Source of the DNA: an uncultured Collinsella sp.
Lineage (GTDB): Bacteria > Actinomycetota > Coriobacteriia > Coriobacteriales > Coriobacteriaceae
Direction: 5' to 3'
DNA length: 11,836 nt
Assembly: GCA_902478985.1 (NCBI GenBank)
Contig: CABSNH010000042.1
Location: 1-11,836 of the forward strand
Made by a program: the position numbers and the translations under genes. Below the pieces are notes generated by a model. That model searched no databases. It saw only the letters and a list, made by a program, of their open reading frames with translations, and was not told the DNA's origin. Positions 1 through 5,389 of the stretch are shown here, in pieces; the stretch's first letter is position 1; every line of letters starts with the position of its first letter.

Positions 1-859
1 CCTTCTCCATGGTGATCGGGTTGCGCTTGTGCGGCATGGCGGAGCTGCCCTTTTGGCCCTTGCGGAAGGGCTCCTCGGCCTCGAGCGTATCGGTCTTCTG
101 CAGGTTGCGGACCTCGGTCGCGATGCGCTCGCAGGTGGCCGCTGTAGTAGCAAGCACGCCGGCAAGGTAGGCGTGGTGATCGCGGCTGATGACCTGCGTG
201 GACAGCGGGTCGTGGACCAGGCCCAGGTGCTCGCAGACGTACTCCTCGACGAACGGCTCGATGGAGCTGTAAGTGCCGACAGCACCCGAGATGGCACCGA
301 AGGCAACGTTCTTGCGGGCATCCTCGAGACGGTCCAGATCGCGCTTGAGCTCCCAGGCCCAAGAGCCGAACTTCATGCCGAAGGTCATCGGCTCGGCGTG
401 GATGCCATGAGTACGGCCGGCGCAGAGCGTGTTGCGCTCCTCGAAGGCGCGGCGCTTGCAGATCTCGCCGAGCTTCTTGACGTCCTCGATGATCAGGTCA
501 CAGGCCTGGGTGAGCTGGTAGCACAGAGCCGTATCGCCCAGGTCGGAACTGGTCATGCCGTAGTGGACCCAGCGGCTGGGCTTGGGGTCGCCCTCGGGAA
601 CATCGGCGTCGATGTACTCCTTCATGTTGGTCAGGAAAGCAATAACGTCGTGGCGCGTGACTTCCTCGATCTCATCGACCTTTGCCTTCTCAAAGTTAGC
701 GTGATCGCGGATCCACTGGGCTTCGTCTTTAGAAATACCGATCTTGCCGAGCTCCGCCTGGGCCTCGCAGGCCAAGACCTCGATCTCCTGCCAAATGGCG
801 TACTTGTTTTCGAGGGAGAAGATGTGTCCCATCTCCGGGCGGGTATAGCGATCGATCAT
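1..859 (-). CDS. purB: Adenylosuccinate lyase, N-terminal part (3' end outside window)
   Basis: PurB is a cytoplasmic homotetrameric enzyme of the fumarase/aspartase superfamily. It releases fumarate from SAICAR and from adenylosuccinate, so it acts twice in AMP synthesis. The reverse strand reads from ATG at 859 (MIDRYTRPEMGHIFSLENKY) without a stop to the window edge, giving 286 residues; full-length enzymes are usually about 430-480. Visible family motifs are HYGMTSSDLGDT (about residues 99-110), the active-site histidine segment GRTHGIHAEP (148-157), and the superfamily signature GSSAMPHKRNPI (271-282) with the catalytic-loop serine. The start is supported by an AAGGAG Shine-Dalgarno sequence at 865-870 with 5-nt spacing. 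No defect is visible in the part shown. It is transcribed in the same direction as the upstream tRNA-Gly but is separated from it by a terminator and about 420 bp, so it is probably a separate unit. Confidence 0.97.
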   Translation of the reverse strand, partial: MIDRYTRPEMGHIFSLENKYAIWQEIEVLACEAQAELGKIGISKDEAQWIRDHANFEKAKVDEIEEVTRHDVIAFLTNMKEYIDADVPEGDPKPSRWVHYGMTSSDLGDTALCYQLTQACDLIIEDVKKLGEICKRRAFEERNTLCAGRTHGIHAEPMTFGMKFGSWAWELKRDLDRLEDARKNVAFGAISGAVGTYSSIEPFVEEYVCEHLGLVHDPLSTQVISRDHHAYLAGVLATTAATCERIATEVRNLQKTDTLEAEEPFRKGQKGSSAMPHKRNPITMEK

Positions 860-864
860 AGCGG

Positions 865-909
865 CTCCTTTTTGGCTATTGGCACGTTGGTCGTAACTTA
901 ACCATTGTA
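865..909 (-). promoter_or_regulatory. Probable purB promoter -10 element and ribosome binding site
   Basis: On the minus strand a TACAAT hexamer (904-909) matches the sigma-70 type -10 box at five of six positions and would start transcription near 897, giving a leader of about 38 nt. No convincing -35 hexamer lies at the expected distance, so the promoter call is tentative. The AAGGAG at 865-870 is a strong ribosome binding site 5 nt from the ATG. The leader is too short for a purine riboswitch. Confidence 0.4.
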
Positions 910-974
910 CCGTGCGTAGGTGCAAGTATGGGCAGCAGGCATTAACCTAACATTTTGCCGCAAGAGCGGCCATG

Positions 975-1023
975 GGGACGTCTGCGTATTTGCTTCGCAA
1001 ATACGCACCGGCTGCGGTCGCCT
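975..1023. repeat. 49-bp hairpin-bearing direct repeat, copy 1
   Basis: This unit starts GGGACGTCTGCG and ends GGCTGCGGTCGCCT, and recurs 129 bp downstream (1104-1152) with a single mismatch. It carries a perfect 10-bp inverted repeat, arms GCGTATTTGC (984-993) and GCAAATACGC (997-1006), closed by a TTC loop. The layout (intergenic, stable stem, tandem copies) resembles REP/BIME-type extragenic palindromes, but I cannot assign a named family. Short open frames across it on both strands look like by-products of the repeat rather than genes. Confidence 0.85.
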
Positions 1024-1035
1024 GCCGGATTCGCG

Positions 1036-1080
1036 GAGACGGTGGGGAAAACTTTGTTGAATTGGCCGTCCCCGCGTCTC
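1036..1080. repeat. Imperfect inverted repeat between the two 49-bp units
   Basis: GAGACG (1036-1041) pairs with CGTCTC (1075-1080), and GGGGA (1044-1048) pairs with TCCCC (1069-1073), with small internal bulges. The loop of about 20 nt (1049-1068) is AT-rich. This could be a further module of the repeat cluster. There is no T-tract to suggest termination on either strand. Confidence 0.45.
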
Positions 1081-1090
1081 CCGTGCCCGG

Positions 1091-1108
1091 TGGAGCGGGC
1101 AACGGGAC
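1091..1108 (-). repeat. 18-bp copy of the tRNA-Gly 3' end (including CCA)
   Basis: TGGAGCGGGCAACGGGAC here is identical to 1283-1300, which is the 3'-terminal 18 nt of the tRNA-Gly(CCC) gene read on the minus strand: the 3' T-stem strand, 3' acceptor strand, discriminator base and CCA. Identity stops exactly outside this block. It lies 192 bp beyond the matching end of the tRNA gene in the same orientation. Either it is the remnant of a decayed second tRNA-Gly gene, or it is an attachment-site-like duplication left by an integrative element. No integrase gene is present in the window. Its last 5 bases overlap the second 49-bp repeat. Confidence 0.7.
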
Positions 1109-1152
1109 GTCTGCGTATTTGCTTCGCAAATCCGCACCGGCTGCGGTCGCCT
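1104..1152. repeat. 49-bp hairpin-bearing direct repeat, copy 2
   Basis: This is the second copy of the unit at 975-1023. The one difference is C at 1132 where copy 1 has A at 1003, and it breaks one base pair of the 10-bp stem (arms 1113-1122 and 1126-1135, TTC loop). The unit end also contributes to a second hairpin, GGTCGCC with GGCGACC, spanning about 1145-1162. Confidence 0.85.
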
Positions 1153-1175
1153 ATCGGCGACCTTGCCTGCTCGCT

Positions 1176-1194
1176 ATAAACGCTTCGCGTTTAT
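1176..1194. repeat. Third hairpin with the same GC-TTC-GC tip
   Basis: ATAAACGC (1176-1183) and GCGTTTAT (1187-1194) form a perfect 8-bp stem around a TTC loop. The stem sequence differs from the 49-bp units but the tip, GC-TTC-GC, is the same. This suggests that the tip is the conserved part of a local hairpin family, for example through compensatory change in the stem. Confidence 0.6.
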
Positions 1195-1211
1195 TTAACG
1201 CTCGCACCCTG

Positions 1212-1227
1212 GCGGGTTCGAGTCCCG
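1212..1227 (+). repeat. Inverted 16-bp T-arm-like copy of the tRNA-Gly sequence
   Basis: GCGGGTTCGAGTCCCG on the plus strand equals the T-arm of tRNA-Gly (reverse complement of 1295-1310). No acceptor, D or anticodon arm can be built around it: the following bases are GCACTTAG with no CCA, and the upstream sequence contains the hairpin at 1176-1194. It is therefore a fragment or chance likeness to a very conserved tRNA element, not a tRNA gene. Confidence 0.45.
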
Positions 1228-1239
1228 GCACTTAGTAGT

Positions 1240-1269
1240 AAAAAGCACGGCAACGTAGCGTTACCGTGC
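1240..1269 (-). terminator. Intrinsic terminator of tRNA-Gly
   Basis: On the minus strand, GCACGGTAACG and CGTTGCCGTGC form an 11-bp stem (1245-1269, one G-U pair) with a CTA loop. It is followed at once by five T residues (A-tract 1240-1244 on the plus strand). It begins 13 nt past the tRNA CCA end, the usual place for a rho-independent terminator of a monocistronic tRNA. Confidence 0.85.
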
Positions 1270-1282
1270 TTGTGCATTTTTC

Positions 1283-1357
1283 TGGAGCGGGCAACGGGAC
1301 TCGAACCCGCGAGTGTCAGCTTGGGAAGCTGATGCCTTACCACTTGGCGATGCCCGC
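1283..1357 (-). tRNA. tRNA-Gly (anticodon CCC)
   Basis: The minus strand folds as a complete 75-nt tRNA including encoded CCA. The acceptor strands are GCGGGCA (5', 1351-1357) and TGCCCGC (3'), followed by discriminator T and CCA at 1283-1285. The D-arm region is GCCAAGTGGTAAGGC. The anticodon stem is TCAGC/GCTGA with loop TTCCCAA, giving anticodon CCC, which reads GGG. The T-arm is GCGGG-TTCGAGT-CCCGT. A strong terminator follows at 1240-1269 and a promoter-like sequence precedes it, so it appears to be a single-gene unit. The last 18 nt are duplicated at 1091-1108. Confidence 0.97.
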
Positions 1358-1370
1358 ATATGTGGGGGAT

Positions 1371-1400
1371 AGTATAACGCGGTTGTCTTGTTCGATACAA
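1371..1400 (-). promoter_or_regulatory. Probable tRNA-Gly promoter
   Basis: On the minus strand TATACT (1371-1376) matches the -10 consensus at five of six positions. A TTGTAT hexamer (1395-1400) lies 18 bp upstream as a weak -35. The predicted start, near 1364, is about 7 nt before the mature tRNA 5' end. Confidence 0.55.
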
Positions 1401-1490
1401 GGGTGACGATGCTTGTTTTAGCTGTGGAGAATCGTCCTAAAAAACAGGCCAATTGTGGAGATAGGGACCTGTACGTTCCTCTATTTACCG

Positions 1491-1518
1491 TTGTCTACCT
1501 GCAGATTTATTCCATTAT
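1491..1518 (+). promoter_or_regulatory. Possible promoter of the surface-protein gene
   Basis: TTGTCT (1491-1496) and CATTAT (1513-1518) each match sigma-70 type consensus at four of six positions, with a 16-bp spacer, in the most AT-rich part of the 1358-1655 gap. Transcription would start near 1525 and leave a leader of about 130 nt. Nothing else in that gap looks like a gene; the short frame crossing it runs into the adhesin coding region out of frame and resembles no known protein. Confidence 0.25.
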
Positions 1519-1610
1519 CTTTCATAGGCGCCATTTGTCAGATATCGGGCAAGCATTTGGTCAGGTTCCGGTACTTACCCGCATGAACCTCGGGGATAGC
1601 CTCATCCTAC

Positions 1611-1650
1611 GCGCCGCGGCCTCCCCGTGCGGCGCACGAGGGATAAGGAG
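1611..1650 (+). promoter_or_regulatory. Leader hairpin and ribosome binding site of the surface-protein gene
   Basis: GCGCCGC (1611-1617) and GCGGCGC (1629-1635) form a perfect 7-bp GC-only stem with an 11-nt loop. It ends 9 nt before the Shine-Dalgarno AAGGAG (1645-1650), which is 5 nt from the ATG at 1656. The ribosome site fixes the start. The hairpin has no T-tract, so it is not a terminator; it could slow or stabilise the mRNA 5' end or bind a regulator. That role is inferred. Confidence 0.5.
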
Positions 1651-1655
1651 CAGCC

Positions 1656-4600
1656 ATGTCCAATGCACCCACGCACTCTGTCCACAGCGCAATCACAGCA
1701 GGATCGCTGCTCCTAGTCCTCGTTTTACTTTTAGGCTGCATGACACCGGATGCCGCGCTCGCCGTCGACGGTTACGAATCACTCGGATTCCGCACTATCA
1801 GCAATGAATGCGGTCCTTTTGGAGTTGGTAAATACGAGGCGCAGGATTCTTCGATTGCCTATTGCATGAACCAGGACCGATTTGGCCCCAGCACACCGGG
1901 CGGACCCTGGCTCACCTACAATCAGGGCTGGGTATGGCTCGAAGACGAATTCGCGGCCATCATCTGCCATGGCTACCCCACCGCCACATCCTTTGGCGGG
2001 CATAACCTGTCCCCCGATCGAGCGCGCGCCGCAACCCAACTTGCCGTCTGGATGCTCAACGGCACCACCCATACCGACGGATCATTCTCATATACAACCG
2101 CCCAGGGCGTCACAAAGAGCGGAAACTTTTCCGGCGACAATGAGGTCGTTGCCGCAGCGCGCTGGCTCCACGACAGCGCCAAGTCGGGAAGCATTAAAGC
2201 CGCACCGCATCGCGCGCGGCGCTATTTGGGAACTGTGTCGGGCGGCAGCAAGCGTCAAGACATGCTCTACGTGCTCCCGGCCGTCTCCGCATCCTTCCAA
2301 AAACAGTCAGCCAACGCCGCCATCACGAGCGAAAACGATACCTACAGGCTCGACGGAGCGAGGTTCGACATCTATGAGAGCGCCGGCGACAAGCGTGTCG
2401 GCAGCATCCAGATGGACAGCAGCGGTCGCGCACAGGCGACACTTTTGCCCAATACGGCATATTATCTGGTCGAAACCAAAGCTCCAGCGGGTTATATCCC
2501 CAGGAGTGACCGCATCGCCTTTTCCACCGGCAATGACGGCGGAAATGTCGTCATCGATGAGCGGCCCGGTACCATTACCCTGCGCATCGCAAAGGTCGAT
2601 GCCGCGACAGGGGCAGGTCCTCAAGTCGGTGCGTCACTTGCCGGTGCTGAGTTCACCTGCGTCTCACAGTCTACCTCGGGCTGGTCGCACACCCTCACAA
2701 CGGATGAGGACGGCCGGGCAACACTTACCGACATCCCCCTGGACACCTTTAGCATCTATGAGTCGAGAGCTCCCGAGGGTTATCTGCCCTCCAATGAAAC
2801 CTGGAGCTATACCATCGGTGCCGACCAGCTCGGAGACGCGGGCGTCGTTGAACTCGAGCGTCGCATCCCCAACATCCCCATCGCTTTTGACCTCGAGATT
2901 TCAAAGTTCAAGGACTGCGGTAATAGTGACGAATCTGGTGTAGAGCAGCCGGCGGAAGGCGTGGTCTTTGAAGTGGTAAGCAACACTTCGCACCAGGTTG
3001 TTGGAACGCTGGCCACCAATATCTACGGTTTCGCATCGACCAAAGACCAGGCTGGAGCATGGTTTGGCGCAGGAGAGCGCCCCGATGGCGTCAGCGGAAC
3101 CATACCGTATGATCGTGCCGGCTACACCATTCGTGAGGTTGTCGACACTGTGCCCGACGGCTTTAAGCAGGCAGGGGAATGGACTATCACGGCGGAGCAG
3201 ATCACGGACGGCGCAGAGCTTCAGTACATCGTAGACAACCACGCCCTGTCGACACATCTTCAAATCGTGAAGCGCGATGCTCAGACCGGCAACGCTGTAC
3301 CACGTGCCGGGTTCACCTTTCAGTTGCTCAATGGCGACCGTGAGCCCATTTCGCAAACATCCTGGCATCCCGCCCATACCGTTATGAATACCTTTACGAC
3401 CGATGAAACCGGCACAGTCACCCTGCCCGAATCGCTTAACCCGGGCACGTATTACATACGAGAGACTTCCGCCAAGGAACCGTATCTTGTTGGCGAAGAT
3501 CTGGAGATAACGATTCCCGCCGACATGAACTTAACGCCCGTCGCGGTCGCCTCGTTTTACGACGACGCGGCAACAGGAAGCATCGAGATCGTCAAGAACG
3601 ATGCCGTAGGTGGGCGCGCCCTTGCCGGTGCTGTTTTTGATATCCGTGCCGCGGGCGATATCGTGCGCCCCGACGGCAGCATTGCTGCCCTGGACGGCGA
3701 GACTGTCGCCGCCATCACGACCGACGAACGGGGATTTGCGTGTGCAACTCATCTTTCACTGGGGTGCGGAACCGCCACCTATGAGGTAATCGAGGTGCAG
3801 GCACCCGAAGGTTACCTGCTCGACCAAAGCGTCCACACCGTCGAACTGTCGTATGCCGACCAGGAAACACCCGCGATCAATGCGCACCTCGATGTTTCTA
3901 ACGACTACACCAAAATCGACATCTCCAAAGTAGATTTGACCGGCAAACAAGAAGTAGATGGCGCCCGGCTCTCCCTCCACGGTGCCGACGGAACCGAAAT
4001 AGACGCTTGGACCTCCTCTGACAAACCGCATCGCATCGAGCATCTTTTGCCCGGCACCTACACCCTGTGCGAAGTGATGCCCCCGCGCACTTACGACCTT
4101 GCCGAAGACATGACGTTTGAAATTAAGGCCACAGGAGAAGTGCAGACGGTAGCCATGAAGGACGCACCCATCGAGATCGAGGGCAAAGTCGACAAGCGGC
4201 AAGAGATCGCCCGCCCTATCGGTAAGGGTCTCGTCGCCAACGGCGATGGCAAAAACCGAGCCGTGGCACAATCCGATGCGGACGGCTCCTTCTCTTATAC
4301 GCTCGATGCTAAAAATGAGTCGAATACCTGGGTTGATGAATTCACCATCACCGACGATCTCGAATGCGTCAAGGAAGGCACTGCCAAACTCATCGCCATC
4401 GAAACCCCTGTCGCGACCGGGGACATCGACGGTCTTTGCAACGTGTGGTATCGAACGTCTCCAGTGGGAAGTATCGATACGGGCGAACAGGCCAATGCAA
4501 CGCTCAGCGACGGGCATGACAACCCCTGGCTCGAAACGGACGAGGTCAAAAAGCTCCTAGGTGACGATTTGCGCATGGTCGATTACGGCGATTGGCATCT

Positions 4601-5087
4601 TTGGAAAGCCGATATCCCAACAACGGAGTCGGTCACCCTCGAGGCAAAAGAGCTCGCTCTTTTGGACGATACCGCCGTCACGGGCATTCGTCTTGAGTAC
4701 GGGGGCGTATCGGCCGACTTCACGACAAGAGGCGCTGCAGAATCTTGGACCCGCGAGGACCTCAAAGACGAGCATGACGACCTTGATGATGTGAGCGCCG
4801 TCCTTGACTCGGATATTCACGGTGCCGTCATCCATATGCAAGCCGCGTCGTCTTACACGCCTCAGACCGCACTCGCCAACAGCGCTCGCGTTGACCTCTG
4901 TCGCAATGGCGGCGGTAGCAACCTTGAATCACATGACGAGGATCGCGTCATCCAGCGATGCGCCATGCCGCAAGATTTACCGGCAACGGGCTCCCTTCCC
5001 ATTGCCGCCTGCCTCACCGCCTTCGTGACCTCCGGCGCCGCGACAATCTGGTTTGCCCATCTAAAGCTGGCGTCAAAACGTCGCTGA
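1656..5087 (+). CDS. LPXTG-anchored thioester/Cna-B repeat surface adhesin
   Basis: A 1143-residue cell-wall surface protein. The signal peptide is at about 1-36 (hydrophobic core 16-27, likely AALA cleavage), although LLGC at 25-28 also fits a lipobox. Residues about 40-205 form a thioester domain: Cys70 in AYCMNQ and Gln128 in ATQLAVW are the expected crosslink pair, a covalent adhesion device in Gram-positive surface proteins. Six Cna-B/SpaA-like domains follow, with candidate isopeptide Lys/Glu at K216/E273, K313/E369, K417/E494, K539/E603, K647/E713 and K758/E806; ETKAPAGY and VQAPEGY motifs are clear. Domain 3 is the most divergent. Residues about 842-1107 are a mixed tail domain that I cannot name. 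The sorting signal is LPATG (1108-1112), a membrane helix, then KRR. No sortase or second pilin gene is in the window, so it may be a stand-alone adhesin. Its ligand is unknown. Confidence 0.93.
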   Translation: MSNAPTHSVHSAITAGSLLLVLVLLLGCMTPDAALAVDGYESLGFRTISNECGPFGVGKYEAQDSSIAYCMNQDRFGPSTPGGPWLTYNQGWVWLEDEFAAIICHGYPTATSFGGHNLSPDRARAATQLAVWMLNGTTHTDGSFSYTTAQGVTKSGNFSGDNEVVAAARWLHDSAKSGSIKAAPHRARRYLGTVSGGSKRQDMLYVLPAVSASFQKQSANAAITSENDTYRLDGARFDIYESAGDKRVGSIQMDSSGRAQATLLPNTAYYLVETKAPAGYIPRSDRIAFSTGNDGGNVVIDERPGTITLRIAKVDAATGAGPQVGASLAGAEFTCVSQSTSGWSHTLTTDEDGRATLTDIPLDTFSIYESRAPEGYLPSNETWSYTIGADQLGDAGVVELERRIPNIPIAFDLEISKFKDCGNSDESGVEQPAEGVVFEVVSNTSHQVVGTLATNIYGFASTKDQAGAWFGAGERPDGVSGTIPYDRAGYTIREVVDTVPDGFKQAGEWTITAEQITDGAELQYIVDNHALSTHLQIVKRDAQTGNAVPRAGFTFQLLNGDREPISQTSWHPAHTVMNTFTTDETGTVTLPESLNPGTYYIRETSAKEPYLVGEDLEITIPADMNLTPVAVASFYDDAATGSIEIVKNDAVGGRALAGAVFDIRAAGDIVRPDGSIAALDGETVAAITTDERGFACATHLSLGCGTATYEVIEVQAPEGYLLDQSVHTVELSYADQETPAINAHLDVSNDYTKIDISKVDLTGKQEVDGARLSLHGADGTEIDAWTSSDKPHRIEHLLPGTYTLCEVMPPRTYDLAEDMTFEIKATGEVQTVAMKDAPIEIEGKVDKRQEIARPIGKGLVANGDGKNRAVAQSDADGSFSYTLDAKNESNTWVDEFTITDDLECVKEGTAKLIAIETPVATGDIDGLCNVWYRTSPVGSIDTGEQANATLSDGHDNPWLETDEVKKLLGDDLRMVDYGDWHLWKADIPTTESVTLEAKELALLDDTAVTGIRLEYGGVSADFTTRGAAESWTREDLKDEHDDLDDVSAVLDSDIHGAVIHMQAASSYTPQTALANSARVDLCRNGGGSNLESHDEDRVIQRCAMPQDLPATGSLPIAACLTAFVTSGAATIWFAHLKLASKRR

Positions 5088-5093
5088 CGCAAT

Positions 5094-5131
5094 AAAAAAG
5101 AGGCGAGCCCGTCTCCCGGCTCGCCTCTTAT
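5094..5131. terminator. Bidirectional intrinsic terminator between convergent genes
   Basis: AAGAGGCGAGCC (5098-5109) and GGCTCGCCTCTT (5118-5129) form a perfect 12-bp stem with an 8-nt loop. The minus strand continues into a run of T residues (the A-tract from 5094 on the plus strand), which is strong. The plus strand has only TT-A-TT, which is weaker. It starts 6 bp after the adhesin stop and lies 18 bp beyond the stop of the small membrane protein, so it serves both. Confidence 0.92.
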
Positions 5132-5149
5132 TCGTTCGTGGCGAAATGG

Positions 5150-5368
5150 CTATTCCCCAGATGCAGACCCACCGTCGATGAGCGCTTGTTCGGACTTGGA
5201 GATGCCATCGGCTCCCAAACTCTGCTCGTGCTCCACTTCTTCGCTAATCGTGGACTCAGGCGTTGAGCCTTTAACACCCACGATATACGCGGCCCCGAAA
5301 CCAAGGGCAATGGCGATCAGGACCAAGATGAGATAGACGGGCCAGTGGCGCTTGATGTACGAAAACAC
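5150..5368 (-). CDS. Small single-pass membrane protein (72 aa), unknown function
   Basis: A GTG start at 5368 is supported by AAGGAG (5374-5379) with 5-nt spacing. The protein begins MFSYIKRHWP, has one hydrophobic helix (about 11-31, VYLILVLIAIALGFGAAYIV), and ends in an acidic, Ser/Glu-rich tail of about 38 residues without cysteines. By the positive-inside rule the N terminus should be cytoplasmic and the tail outside. It starts 21 bp after the stop of the large M28-like membrane protein, in the same direction and before a shared terminator, so the two are very probably co-transcribed. I do not recognise the family. A membrane partner or accessory subunit of the upstream product is a reasonable but untested guess. 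An overlapping minus-strand frame (5128-5310) is a shadow without its own start signal. Confidence 0.8.
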   Translation of the reverse strand: MFSYIKRHWPVYLILVLIAIALGFGAAYIVGVKGSTPESTISEEVEHEQSLGADGISKSEQALIDGGSASGE

Positions 5369-5389
5369 GCAGACTCCTTATAGGTCAAC

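Noticed and set aside
29..901. 290-codon plus-strand frame opposite purB
   Set aside because: The minus strand encodes unmistakable PurB motifs throughout; the opposite frame is a shadow with no family resemblance.
975..1152. CRISPR array
   Set aside because: Only two repeat copies of 49 bp separated by 80 bp, with no further repeats of regular spacing and no cas genes; the unit is a hairpin repeat instead.
898..1235. Short open frames (about 60-87 codons) on both strands over the 49-bp repeats
   Set aside because: The repeated peptide RICEANTQTS arises only from the DNA repeat and its palindrome. The frames have no ribosome sites and end in hairpins, so they are not genes.
1200..1235. A second tRNA gene on the plus strand
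   Set aside because: Only the T-arm is present; no acceptor, D or anticodon arm or CCA can be found around it.
1882..2943. 353-codon frame within the adhesin gene in another phase, and minus-strand frames at 2901-3377 and 3756-4517
   Set aside because: The adhesin frame carries continuous thioester and Cna-B motifs here; the alternatives lack starts with ribosome sites and have Ser/Pro/Arg-biased shadow composition.
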